From: Pseudomonas lundensis
GTDB lineage: Bacteria > Pseudomonadota > Gammaproteobacteria > Pseudomonadales > Pseudomonadaceae
Assembly (NCBI RefSeq): GCF_001042985.1
Contig: NZ_JYKY01000021.1
Location: 33,606 to 97,605 of the forward strand
Reading direction: 5' to 3'
DNA: 64,000 nucleotides
Positions 27,011 through 36,437 of the stretch are shown here, piece by piece. How positions within the stretch are numbered: the first letter of the stretch is position 1; each line of letters starts with the position of its first letter. The notes beneath the pieces were generated by a model. That model made no database searches. It worked only from the letters and a program-made list of their open reading frames with translations, and was not told where the DNA came from. Made by a program: the position numbers and the translations under genes.

Positions 27011-29389
27011 TCAGGTCGACAGCGTCTTGTAGATGCCAATGTAGGCATCCGGATTAGAGAGCGCAGCCTTCTGCAGAGCGTAGTGGCGCTTAGTGGAATA
27101 GCTGTCCATGCCATGATCGCTGCCGAACAGGCGAGCCAGATCATCCTCCTGATCTTCACCCTCAACGATAAAGCGTGCGGCTTGGGATTTCTGATTGTCT
27201 GCTAAGACAAGGCGGATCTTTTGCCAGTCTTCGAAAAAGTACTCTTCGAGCAGGGGCAGAATACGTGTGCTGAACACCTGTTGCAGGGCTACAAATCGCT
27301 CGTCTCCATCAGGCACTAGCGCTAATGCTGTGAAGTACGCATGGCCGATGCAATGGTCGCGGTCGTAGAGCATCTCGATGCGCTGGTTTATTGCATCAAG
27401 CATACGAGGCACATCCATTACTTGCTCCCCCAGACTGACTCGGAGGTTTGCAAGCGGCGCGCCTGGCTCGTCGCGAGCGTCCGGCATTAACGGCACAAAC
27501 TCGAATCGGCGACGTAACGCGGTGTCCAGCAACGAAAGGGATCGGTCTGCCGTGTTCATAGTGCCGACAATGTCGACATTGGCTGGTACCGAAAAACTCT
27601 CTCCGGAATACGGTAACGTCACCGAGATGGCGTTTTTAGCACCTTCGCGTTTATCAGGTTCGATCAAAGTGATCAGCTCGCCAAAGATCTTGCTGATGTT
27701 TCCCCGGTTGATCTCGTCGATCACCATCGCGAACTGCTGATCTGGCGCCATACGTGCTTTGCGGCACAAGTCCTTGAAGACACCAGCGCGGATCTCGTAT
27801 TGGACTTCACCGGATTCCGCATCGCCTTCGAGAACCGGACGCAGACCTTCCACGAACTCCTCGTACCCGTAAGATTGATGGAAGGTGACGAAACTGTAAC
27901 GCTTGATGTATTCGGCTGAGGGAGGACCGGCATTGTACTCGTCTACCAGCCGCTTCAGATTGGCAGCTGCGTCCGCCCAGTCTCCAGTTAGTATCCATGA
28001 TGAGTCCGATAGCTTATCGAAGACAGCCGGTGCCATTCGCTTGCTCATCTTGATGGTTTCGGAGGACTCGATAGCATGGTATTGGAGAGCACCCCAAACG
28101 GTGTTTCGCACACTCTTGTTCGTGCTTTTGGCGGCGGCAATCGATTTCATGAATGGGTGATCAAGCAAGACATCGACACTTGCTTTCCCGCCCAAGTGGT
28201 ACAGAGTTGCTGCGATTGCCTCCCACCAGGTAAGGCTCGCAATCCTTTCGCTCACAAACTGATTTTGCCATTCTTCCTTGGATACCGAGGTCGTGACTTG
28301 CTCATACTCTCGCTTCATTAGCTTCGACAATTCGTATGTCTTGCCTGTGCCAGGTGGGCCGTAGTAGATACGATTGAGAGGAAGCCTTATCGCATCAGAA
28401 TCAGCAATGTCGTCTTCGCCAGTCTCATCGTTGTCTTCCACCGGATCGTCCCTCAGTTGATCCGGCCATAGTCCAGGTCGTTCGGCTTCAAGTAATAGCC
28501 AGTCGTTGGGTAAATCATGCTTGTCGGCAAGGGATGCTTCAACCTTCGTGAGCAGTTCATTAGTTAGCGGCTCACGGTGGAGGATGGGGAGGGCGCCCAC
28601 CTCACGCTTCCAGGAGAGCTTCCGCACTCGCGTGCCCCGCACAATGCCAAGTACGCCAATCGCCCGTTCGCTTCCGGGGTTCTTGCGGCCAAATCGCACC
28701 TGAATATCTTTGCTCGAGTGCCACCAGTCCAAGCCGGCCATATGTACAGCACGCGCCAATCGACAGAACTCCGCTTTGTCCTCTGGAGTCCATGAGGCGC
28801 GGAAGGTCTGAAACGCTGGCTTGCTGTCGAAGTGCTTGAGCAGGTCTTCGTCGTCCAGTGACTTACTCAGATTCATTTTGGCTACTAACTCTTCGTAATG
28901 CAGCTTGAAGTTGCGGATGGCTTCAGCGCTCCATTCGGTGAGCTGGTCCAGCGATTTTTCCAAACCATCGCCTGCGGGCATTGTTGTTACAAAGGGAGCG
29001 TTGTAATAGTCACCTCGCAGGGCTAAGTAGGTTTTGCGCGTTTTACTAGACTCGCCCAGCCCGACGGTATCGATCTTGACCACAAAGCCGTCGTCGGCAT
29101 CGATCCCTACGGTAATGGCCAGTTCCTTAGGCGCTTCCGGTGAGGGGTAAATTTTCGCCCAGTTGTAGCCAGAGAAATGATTACCCTGGTTGGTAGGCCG
29201 CTTGCGAATTTCGACGCGCCCTACTGGAAACAGCGTGGTCTTGAGTTTGTTAGCCCATGCCTGTGTGACTGCATAGGCCTTTTTCAGATCATCGTAAGCT
29301 TGGTTTTGCTCGGGGTTGGACTCGTCACGCTTGTGTCCTGCCCACTTGTTCAACAACTCGAAGTGGTTGCTCGTGAAATAGTCCGTCAT
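27011..29389 (-). CDS. mcrB: McrB-like AAA+ GTPase/ATPase subunit
   Basis: A 792-residue protein with a long N-terminal region (about 340 residues, probable DNA/modification-recognition part, unlike E. coli McrB). A McrB-type AAA+ motor follows: Walker A YYGPPGTGKTYELSK near 346, Walker B AMVIDEINRGNISKIFGEL near 558, and the family sensor MNTADRSL near 616. McrB enzymes use GTP; this cannot be confirmed from sequence alone. It starts 5 bases after the upstream metallopeptidase gene and couples to McrC. The specificity (5mC, 5hmC or other) is unknown. Confidence 0.88.
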   Translation of the reverse strand: MTDYFTSNHFELLNKWAGHKRDESNPEQNQAYDDLKKAYAVTQAWANKLKTTLFPVGRVEIRKRPTNQGNHFSGYNWAKIYPSPEAPKELAITVGIDADDGFVVKIDTVGLGESSKTRKTYLALRGDYYNAPFVTTMPAGDGLEKSLDQLTEWSAEAIRNFKLHYEELVAKMNLSKSLDDEDLLKHFDSKPAFQTFRASWTPEDKAEFCRLARAVHMAGLDWWHSSKDIQVRFGRKNPGSERAIGVLGIVRGTRVRKLSWKREVGALPILHREPLTNELLTKVEASLADKHDLPNDWLLLEAERPGLWPDQLRDDPVEDNDETGEDDIADSDAIRLPLNRIYYGPPGTGKTYELSKLMKREYEQVTTSVSKEEWQNQFVSERIASLTWWEAIAATLYHLGGKASVDVLLDHPFMKSIAAAKSTNKSVRNTVWGALQYHAIESSETIKMSKRMAPAVFDKLSDSSWILTGDWADAAANLKRLVDEYNAGPPSAEYIKRYSFVTFHQSYGYEEFVEGLRPVLEGDAESGEVQYEIRAGVFKDLCRKARMAPDQQFAMVIDEINRGNISKIFGELITLIEPDKREGAKNAISVTLPYSGESFSVPANVDIVGTMNTADRSLSLLDTALRRRFEFVPLMPDARDEPGAPLANLRVSLGEQVMDVPRMLDAINQRIEMLYDRDHCIGHAYFTALALVPDGDERFVALQQVFSTRILPLLEEYFFEDWQKIRLVLADNQKSQAARFIVEGEDQEDDLARLFGSDHGMDSYSTKRHYALQKAALSNPDAYIGIYKTLST

Positions 29390-29394
29390 GGTAC

Positions 29395-30096
29395 TCAGAT
29401 TCCTTCAACATCAATTCCATGTTCTGCCAACCATGTCTTGCGCTGTGCATAGTCAGGCATGACGCGTTCCAGGCGGAGCCAAAATTCTGGGGTGTGATGT
29501 GGCTCTTGCAGGTGCACCATCTCATGCACCACCACGTACTCCGCAATGGGCTTGGGCAGTAGGATTGTTTTCCAATGAAAATAGAGCTGTGCGCCCTTAC
29601 CGCATGAGCCCCAGCGATAGCCCAGATCCTGCACACGCACACCGCTGGGGGTCAGGTCCATTCGCGCTTGGTGGTTCTCGACTCGTAAGGCGAGCCAGCT
29701 GCGGGCATGTTCGCTATACCAACGGATGAAATGTTCGCGGGCTCTTGGCAGTTCGCTACGCAGCAGGCGGAAGCGACCAGCAGAAAGTTTTAATGGCCCA
29801 TCCTGCTCATCAACCAGTTTGAGGCGATAACTTCGTCCCAAATACAGAAACCCCTCTCCGTCGACGTATTCCTTGGCGGGGATTGAGCGCTGCAGGCGTT
29901 CCTTTTCGGCAAGACGCGAGTAAATCCAGAAGCTTTTTTCCGCTACGAATTGCCGCAGCGCTTGCTCCTCAACCTCTGGCGGAGCAGACAGGATAAGTGC
30001 GCCGTCACGCTCGACAGTGATCTGTAGCGTCTTGCGCCGCGCGCTGCGGCGTAGCGTCAGTTGCAGATCGTTTACGATGAGGGTTTGATTGCTCAC
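29395..30096 (-). CDS. M48/DUF45 (YgjP-like) metallopeptidase linked to hsdR
   Basis: A 233-residue protein with the zinc motif HEMVH near 190 in the context AEYVVVHEMVHLQEPHH, and a third ligand candidate downstream (TPEFW). DUF45/YgjP proteins of this kind are commonly encoded beside type I hsdR genes; their role in the system is not established. The ATG overlaps the hsdR stop by four bases, arguing for translation in step with hsdR. Confidence 0.85.
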   Translation of the reverse strand: MSNQTLIVNDLQLTLRRSARRKTLQITVERDGALILSAPPEVEEQALRQFVAEKSFWIYSRLAEKERLQRSIPAKEYVDGEGFLYLGRSYRLKLVDEQDGPLKLSAGRFRLLRSELPRAREHFIRWYSEHARSWLALRVENHQARMDLTPSGVRVQDLGYRWGSCGKGAQLYFHWKTILLPKPIAEYVVVHEMVHLQEPHHTPEFWLRLERVMPDYAQRKTWLAEHGIDVEGI

Positions 30097-33000
30097 AGCT
30101 GCATCAACCGTTCATGGCTGGCTCTCGCTTGATCCATCAGGCGGTCAGATAGCACCCCCGCCGTATCGCTATCCACCAAGGGCGGACGCAGTCGCATCAG
30201 GTAATCAAATAGCTGCCCGGCGAGCTCCTCCTGTGCTGCTCGCTTGCGCGGGCTCCAGATATCGCGGTGGCTTTGGAGTTCGCCCACCAACAGATCGACC
30301 AGTTCCACTGTCACATCCTTCAAACGCAGCAGCTCGGCGGGCTGCGGATTGGCGTCGGCACACACCACATCCAGCAGGGTGCGCAGGAAGGGTGCATAGT
30401 GTTCGGGCAAATCCAGGGGGCTGTAGCCATCGCTCATTTGACCGCTGCGCAGCTCGTTGATGATCTTCTGCATCTGTTCAACCAACTGATCCCACTGCTC
30501 GCCCAGCGACTTGAGCAGCTCGTTCAGGCGTTCGGACAGCTTGCGATAGAGCACTGGATCTTCATCAGTATGCTTGCGCACATGCGAGCGAATGGCGTGC
30601 TCCATCTCTGAGGCCTTGGCGCGGTCGTTGACGCTTCGCGACAACTGCTTCTCGAAGTCTGCATCGGTGAGCTGGATCGGCGGAATCTTCGGGTCGATGC
30701 CCAGCGAAATAACGTGATCGTCGATCAGTTTGCGCACCTTGGCGCCGACATCCTTGCCCAGTTGCGGCAGGTCCTTGTAACGCCCGCGCGCACGTGCATG
30801 GATATAGGCCAGGCGCTTCGCATCCTTGACGAAGGGCAGGCCCTCGGGGCGTGGCAGCACGGTGTCCAATGAGTTTAGGAATGCTTTGAGTTTTACCGCA
30901 AATTCGGCGCGCACCTTTTCCGACTCCAGTGCGGCAATGCAGGTTTCGGCATCTTCCAGCGACTCGATGCTCTGGCGACGCAGCACATCCACCACGCGAA
31001 GATGACGATCGCGCAGCACCGGCACCTCGTCCTTAATGCTACTCAGCGCACCTTCGATATCCTCGTCGGCATAGGCTGCCAGGGCTTCGCGCAGGTGGTT
31101 GGCGACCCCGTAGTAGTCGACCACGATGCCACAGCGCTTGCCGAAACCAGTACGGTTGACCCGCGCAATGGCTTGCAGCAGCTCGGCTTCCTTGATTGGC
31201 CGGTCAAGGTACATCACCCCTTCGATGGGGGCGTCAAAGCCGGTGAGCAACATAGACTTAACGATCAGGAACGCCAACGGATCGGTCTTGCCCGGCTGCT
31301 CATGATTCAGCGGCTTCTTGAAGCGCTGGATCAACTGCTCGTGCTTGCTGCCATCCGTCCAGGTTTTCCACTCGGCCGGATCGTTATTTGAGCCGGAAAT
31401 AATCGGTGCGAATTCCAGGCTGCGTAGCCTGTCGCGATAGCGCCACGCCTGCACGCGCGCCTGCAGCTTGGGTGGCCGCTGGCACAGTGCTTCATCGTCG
31501 AGGTCCTTGTCGGCTGCTGGCAACGCTTCGGCCTCGGCCAACAACTGATCGCGGGCGGCCTGCAGTGCGTGGAAATAGCGGATTGCCGCAATCCGGCTAT
31601 AGGCTACCACCTGCGCCTTGTAGCCATTGGGCAGGATATTGGTGACGTAATGTCTGAGGATGTCGCGCGCCTTATCTGCAATCAGCGCGGGGGCATCAAA
31701 GATATGGCCTTTGGTGGCGTATTTTTTCTTGATCAGCTCCAGCTCGTCCTGACTGTGCTCGCGGAACAAATCCTCGAACAGTTCATCCAGACTCGCTCCA
31801 TCTTTTAATGCGCCCTGGGCAGTGCGTCCTTCGTAAAGCACCGGCACTGTAGCGCCATCTGCCTCGGCTTCCTTGATGGTGTATTTGTCGATGAACGCGC
31901 CGAAAATTTCGTGGGTGCGTTTCTTATCGCCCATGATGATCGGTGTACCGGTAAAGCCGATGCGCACGCAGTTGGGCAGGCCCGCCAGCAGGTTTGCCTG
32001 CAGATCGCCGGCCTGGGTGCGGTGCGCCTCATCGATCAATACCAGAATGCTCTCGTCGTGGTTGAGCACCTCGAATGGTTTGCTTACCAGGTAGGGCGCG
32101 CGCTTTTCTGCGGCTTTGAGGGGTGCAGTAGCTTGCGTAGGGATCGACGCCTCCCCATCTTCTTCCTGTTCGGGATTGCGATACTTCTGGATGGTGGCGA
32201 ATACCAAGCCGGGGCCCTGGCGACGTGCCAAGGCTTTAACACCCTGGATATTGGAGGCCACCTCCGGCAGTTCACCGCTCAGCGTGGCGGTGGCGGAGAG
32301 CTGGTTTTGCAGGTCTTTACGGTCAGTGACCACGATGATTTTGAAGCGGCGCAGTTGTGTATCCGTGCGCATCTTGCGCACCAGAAATACCATGGTCAGG
32401 CTCTTGCCTGAGCCTTGAGTGTGCCAAACGATGCCGCCGCGCTGGTCGCTCTCGCCATGCTCAAGACGTGTCTGCCCGCGTTTCATGCGGATCACCGTGC
32501 GGTTCACCGCGCGGTACTGCTGGTAGCGGCAGACCGTCTTGATGGTCTGCCCGCCAACCTGCATGAACAGCATGAAATGCCGGATCAGATCGAGCAGGTG
32601 GGCCGGCGTCAGCATGCCTGCCACCAGGCGCTCCTGCTCGGACAGTTTGGCTTTGCCTAGCTGCTCGGCTACTGACTGCTCGCTGCCGCTACCTTCCGGG
32701 CCAACCACGGTTTTCCATTGGGAGAAATGCCCGAAGCCGGCCCCAATGCAGCCCACCCGTGCTTCGTCGTAGCTACTGGCGACCAATAGCTGCACACTGG
32801 CGAACAGAGTCTCGTTGCCCTCGTTTTCCTCGACCTCGAAGGCTGCCTTGCGCTGGTTGCTGTAGCGGCGCAATTGATCGACAGCTTCGGCCAGCGGTTC
32901 TGGAATGGAGGGGCTCTTGCACTCCACCACTACCAGCGGGATGCCGTTCACCAGCAACACCAGATCGGGGACGATAAATTTCTTGCCGCTGTTGTACCCC

Positions 33001-33419
33001 GGTGGGCAATCCACCCGGAACTGGTTGACCACGCTGAAGTGGTTATTGGCCGGGTTGGCCCAGTCGATGTACTGGATGGTCTGACCGCGCCCGCCTTCCC
33101 AGCCCTGAAGGCCATCGACCGTGATGCCTTTGAGCAGCAGCTCAGTGACTGTCTGGTTGGCTTCCATCAGCTTGCCGGCGCCCACGCGGGTAATGGCCGC
33201 CAGTGCTTCGGCAATGCGCTGCTCATCCAGCCAGGGCTGACCGTCGCGCAGGTTGATGGTACGCAAGCGCTCGGCCAGTGCAGCTCGCTGAATCACTTCA
33301 CTGAAACTGCTGCGACCAGTGATGGCCGGGTCGTCGAGGCTGCCCTCGATATGCTTCCAGTTCAGCCCCTGTAACTGAGCCACAAAGGGTTTTTCGACGT
33401 CATCCAATTCCCAGCCCAC
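30093..33419 (-). CDS. hsdR: Type I restriction endonuclease subunit R
   Basis: HsdR translocates DNA with ATP and cleaves it. GTG 33419 has AAGGAG six bases upstream. The 1108-residue protein has the N-terminal nuclease motif (VPDLVLLVNGIPLVVVECKS near 150), SF2 helicase Walker A WHTQGSGKSLT near 335, DEAH box LVLIDEAHRTQ near 462, and motif VI AIARVNRTG near 750. A helical C-terminal part follows for complex assembly. The frame is intact. The 77-base gap upstream carries four 10-bp repeats. Confidence 0.96.
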   Translation of the reverse strand: MGWELDDVEKPFVAQLQGLNWKHIEGSLDDPAITGRSSFSEVIQRAALAERLRTINLRDGQPWLDEQRIAEALAAITRVGAGKLMEANQTVTELLLKGITVDGLQGWEGGRGQTIQYIDWANPANNHFSVVNQFRVDCPPGYNSGKKFIVPDLVLLVNGIPLVVVECKSPSIPEPLAEAVDQLRRYSNQRKAAFEVEENEGNETLFASVQLLVASSYDEARVGCIGAGFGHFSQWKTVVGPEGSGSEQSVAEQLGKAKLSEQERLVAGMLTPAHLLDLIRHFMLFMQVGGQTIKTVCRYQQYRAVNRTVIRMKRGQTRLEHGESDQRGGIVWHTQGSGKSLTMVFLVRKMRTDTQLRRFKIIVVTDRKDLQNQLSATATLSGELPEVASNIQGVKALARRQGPGLVFATIQKYRNPEQEEDGEASIPTQATAPLKAAEKRAPYLVSKPFEVLNHDESILVLIDEAHRTQAGDLQANLLAGLPNCVRIGFTGTPIIMGDKKRTHEIFGAFIDKYTIKEAEADGATVPVLYEGRTAQGALKDGASLDELFEDLFREHSQDELELIKKKYATKGHIFDAPALIADKARDILRHYVTNILPNGYKAQVVAYSRIAAIRYFHALQAARDQLLAEAEALPAADKDLDDEALCQRPPKLQARVQAWRYRDRLRSLEFAPIISGSNNDPAEWKTWTDGSKHEQLIQRFKKPLNHEQPGKTDPLAFLIVKSMLLTGFDAPIEGVMYLDRPIKEAELLQAIARVNRTGFGKRCGIVVDYYGVANHLREALAAYADEDIEGALSSIKDEVPVLRDRHLRVVDVLRRQSIESLEDAETCIAALESEKVRAEFAVKLKAFLNSLDTVLPRPEGLPFVKDAKRLAYIHARARGRYKDLPQLGKDVGAKVRKLIDDHVISLGIDPKIPPIQLTDADFEKQLSRSVNDRAKASEMEHAIRSHVRKHTDEDPVLYRKLSERLNELLKSLGEQWDQLVEQMQKIINELRSGQMSDGYSPLDLPEHYAPFLRTLLDVVCADANPQPAELLRLKDVTVELVDLLVGELQSHRDIWSPRKRAAQEELAGQLFDYLMRLRPPLVDSDTAGVLSDRLMDQARASHERLMQL

Positions 33420-33452
33420 GGTTACTCCTTTAATCCAGTTCAGGCGTGTATG

Positions 33453-33490
33453 GGCTCATACAGGCTCATAGCGGCTCATAGCGGCTCATA
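33453..33490. repeat. Four GGCTCATA tandem repeats, 10-bp pitch, before hsdR
   Basis: GGCTCATA occurs at 33453, 33463, 33473 and 33483, separated by two variable bases (CA, GC, GC). It fills most of the short gap between the upstream AlbA_2 gene and hsdR, close to the hsdR ribosome site. Confidence 0.85.
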
Positions 33491-33496
33491 GAGTTT

Positions 33497-35149
33497 TTAG
33501 CCGAGCTTATAGACCGACCAGCGTCGTTCACCTTGCTGTATCAGTGTGCCCTTGTCTTTCATGCGCTTGAGCAGTTTTGCCGCTTGATCAGGCGAAAGCC
33601 GACAAAGATCCATTACTTCAGCGCGCTGAATCTGCCCATGCTGCTGCACGTAGTTCAACACCATCTGCTCATGTTGAATGGGTGTGAAGCCTGCCTGGCG
33701 GGTATAACCGGCCTTGTCGCCCACGGCCTGGTACAGACTGGCTGACAGAGTGTAGCTGCGCCCTCGGGTAGATCCGTGGGCCTCGACCAAGCCGGCTTCG
33801 GTCAGGGCTTCCAGGGTGCGTTTGGCACTGGCGGTGTCGCGCTGGATCTGTACGGCCAGTTCGTCGGCCGTGACGCGCTTGGTCTCACGCAGGGCGGCCA
33901 GGGCGATCAGGCTGTCGATGGGCAGCTCGGCGTTGGTGGCGCGCTCGTGCTCGACCACTAGGCGGCGGAAGTCAAGGTCGGCCTCTGCGGTGGGTAAGCG
34001 CAGCACCACGCTCTGGGCGGTGGTGTAACTGTAGTCCGGGGCCGGCCGGCCGAATTTGAGCATGCCGCGGAAAATCTTGTCCACGCCTCGGCCGGAGCGT
34101 TCGACTACGCCGACGCGCTTCATGGCGTCGGCCAGGGCCGGGTTGCGCGGGCGCGGTTCGGTCACCAGCAGGTTGGCCAGGGTCACGCCATCGACCAGGC
34201 CACCGGGGTTGCTAACCACCAGAGCATCGTCCTCCAGGCGCACATGCACCGCGCCTCTGCCGTGGTAATCGCGATGCACCAAGGCATTGGCTACGGCTTC
34301 ACGGAAGGCGCCGAGGTCAACCTTGGGCACTGGCACGCGGAACAGGCCTACCTGCAGTTCTTCCTCTGGGTTGTAGGGACGGAAGTTGGTTTCCAGCCAG
34401 TCCAGTGCCTTGAGCAATGGGAAGCGGCGAAATTCATTGAAGCGCACTGCCTGCTGGGCCAGCACCTGGAAAGCGAACTCGTGGGTGGGCACCAGTTGGC
34501 GCAGGGAGGTTTCCCTACCGATCAGTAGCAGGCCGGTGAGGGTTGGCACACGCGAGCCATCGGACTGGCGCGCAGTGAGCAGCAGCGCGCCGTCGAGGGC
34601 TTCGTCGTCCAGTTCCAGCAGCACGCGGTCGCCGCCGTATTGCTGCACCGCCTGGCGCAGGCGCTCACGCTCCAGTGGGTCGAGGTCGGCCAAGGTGGCA
34701 TCGGCCACCGGCTGGGCGGAGACATCGAGCAGGCCAAAGCTGCTTGCGCGGCTGCTGCGCTCATGGGGCAGCATGGCTATGCATTCGGGCGTGCCGTCGT
34801 GCTTCAAGCGGCGGCGTAGATAGACGCCGCTGGTGGTGGCCACTTCGCTCTGGGCTTTGGGCACATGGATGTGCGCTACGGTCACGCCATCCAGGTCGAT
34901 CGCCTCGGCCTGTACGTTCAGCGAAGGCGAGGTGCGCGCTGCGACCATGCCGGCCAGGCCCTCCAGCAGGTGATGCTCCGCATGCAGGCCGGTGGGTGTG
35001 CCATCGTCCTCGACGCCTAGCCATAGCTCGCCGCCTTCGGCATTGGCCAGGCAGACCAGCGCTTCGATTAGTTCGCGGTCGGGGAGCTTGATGCGGTCGC
35101 TTTTGAACTCGACGGTAAGGGATTCGCGAGGTGGCAGGCGCTGTGGCAT
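33497..35149 (-). CDS. AlbA_2/Schlafen-type DNA-binding protein with HATPase and winged helices
   Basis: A 550-residue protein with an N-terminal AlbA_2 (divergent AAA-4) domain (ESLTVEFKSDR near 9, LANAEGGELWLGVEDDG near 33), a middle HATPase_c_4-like region (ANALVHRDYHGRGAVHVRLE near 290, NPGGLVDG) and C-terminal winged-helix segments. Such genes occur as accessories inside type I RM operons, possibly as regulators; the function here is not known. It starts one base after the hsdS stop. An earlier inference of restriction alleviation or regulation would be speculative. Confidence 0.85.
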   Translation of the reverse strand: MPQRLPPRESLTVEFKSDRIKLPDRELIEALVCLANAEGGELWLGVEDDGTPTGLHAEHHLLEGLAGMVAARTSPSLNVQAEAIDLDGVTVAHIHVPKAQSEVATTSGVYLRRRLKHDGTPECIAMLPHERSSRASSFGLLDVSAQPVADATLADLDPLERERLRQAVQQYGGDRVLLELDDEALDGALLLTARQSDGSRVPTLTGLLLIGRETSLRQLVPTHEFAFQVLAQQAVRFNEFRRFPLLKALDWLETNFRPYNPEEELQVGLFRVPVPKVDLGAFREAVANALVHRDYHGRGAVHVRLEDDALVVSNPGGLVDGVTLANLLVTEPRPRNPALADAMKRVGVVERSGRGVDKIFRGMLKFGRPAPDYSYTTAQSVVLRLPTAEADLDFRRLVVEHERATNAELPIDSLIALAALRETKRVTADELAVQIQRDTASAKRTLEALTEAGLVEAHGSTRGRSYTLSASLYQAVGDKAGYTRQAGFTPIQHEQMVLNYVQQHGQIQRAEVMDLCRLSPDQAAKLLKRMKDKGTLIQQGERRWSVYKLG

Positions 35150-35150
35150 A

Positions 35151-36437
35151 TCAGGCTTCCGTTTGTGCTGCAGCTTGTTGCATAGATTCCAGCAGCGGGT
35201 TGACTCGGACGCGGCCGGATAGCAGGTCGTCCATCAGGCCGATCTTTTGCTGGCGCAACTTTTCCCGTGCCTTCTGCTCGACTGCCATTTTCTTATCGAA
35301 GGTCGACAGGCGTTGGGTAATAAGCAACTGTTCAGCGACTGATGGGCAAGAAATGCCAAATGCTTTCAGCTGCGTCGAATTGATTGAGGCCAGGTTGGTT
35401 GTCTGTTTCGATGCTTGGACAAAGTAGCTCTTTCCACGCACAGAGCTGGAGTAGGCTGCCAAAAATGCAGGCAATAGCTTTGAGTCATCACAGCGCACGC
35501 GGAAAACATGATTCTGGTGCAGGCAGGGTTCTATCTGCCCCTCCCATACGGCCCCCCGACCCAACTTGTCGAAGTCTCCACCCTCGTTCATCAGCACATC
35601 ACCTACTTTCAGAGCAAAGCGGTTCAGCTCTGACGGCAGGATCGAGACAGTCTTTATTTCTCCCAGGGCAAGGTAGCCATCTTGGACATTAGCCACTCGC
35701 AGATATGGAAGCTCAATCGCGACAGGGCTGTTTAAGGTGCGGCCAAGGGTTATACCGCTTGCGATATCTGCACAACAACCCAGCGGGACCACCTCCCATT
35801 GCCTCGGAATCCACCCCAACTTTGACTCCTTGTAGAGTTGCGGCGCTTCGCTCTGTGGTGGGCGCAGGTGGCCGTTGGCGTCAATGCCGCGGGTCAGCAG
35901 GTCGTGCAGCAGACCCTGTTTGAGGGCCTTGAGCTTATCAATCAGCGCTTCGGTTTCGCGGATGGCGGTGTCGAGAGTGTCGAGGATTTGGGCGATCTTC
36001 CTCTGTTCACTCTCGATGCGCGGTATTTCAACAAAAAACTCTCGAAGCTCTCCGCGCTTGATGTGTTTCATCGTACTGCCATGTGTCCGCTTGCCCATTT
36101 CAGCAACAGACGCTTGCAGCACATGAAACAGGAATGAGCGATCAATCCCTTCAGCAGGCCCAACTTTAAAGAGATGTTGGTTCAGCCATGCTGAGCCACC
36201 AGCCCAACGCACGACTGCGAGTGTTCCGCTCCAAGAAAAGATCAGATCACCGTCATCAATTCGGTAGCTGTCCGGTAACAGGCCGGGAAAGCGATCAACA
36301 ATGCCTTGGCTACCGGTAATTTGAGCTATTCGGATGATTGGCAGACCGTGCTCGGACCAATGCAAATCATTGAATGCGAAACCGTTCTCGTAGCTTCCAA
36401 GTGAGGCTAGGCTGCGTTGCTGCCACTGATCAGACAT
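35151..36437 (-). CDS. hsdS: Type I restriction-modification specificity subunit S
   Basis: HsdS carries the DNA target recognition of the RM complex. From ATG 36437 it has 428 residues with two target recognition domains (about 1-150 and 215-375). Each is followed by a conserved helical spacer (ILDTLDTAIRETEALIDKLKALKQGLLHDLLTRG near 167-200; RLSTFDKKMAVEQKAREKLRQQKIGLMDDLLSGRVRV near the end). ATG overlaps the hsdM stop (ATGTCTGA). The recognition sequence cannot be read from the protein. Confidence 0.95.
   Translation of the reverse strand: MSDQWQQRSLASLGSYENGFAFNDLHWSEHGLPIIRIAQITGSQGIVDRFPGLLPDSYRIDDGDLIFSWSGTLAVVRWAGGSAWLNQHLFKVGPAEGIDRSFLFHVLQASVAEMGKRTHGSTMKHIKRGELREFFVEIPRIESEQRKIAQILDTLDTAIRETEALIDKLKALKQGLLHDLLTRGIDANGHLRPPQSEAPQLYKESKLGWIPRQWEVVPLGCCADIASGITLGRTLNSPVAIELPYLRVANVQDGYLALGEIKTVSILPSELNRFALKVGDVLMNEGGDFDKLGRGAVWEGQIEPCLHQNHVFRVRCDDSKLLPAFLAAYSSSVRGKSYFVQASKQTTNLASINSTQLKAFGISCPSVAEQLLITQRLSTFDKKMAVEQKAREKLRQQKIGLMDDLLSGRVRVNPLLESMQQAAAQTEA

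Noticed and set aside
33453..33490. CRISPR-like array
   Set aside because: Units are 10 bases with no spacers and no cas genes; it is a simple tandem repeat.
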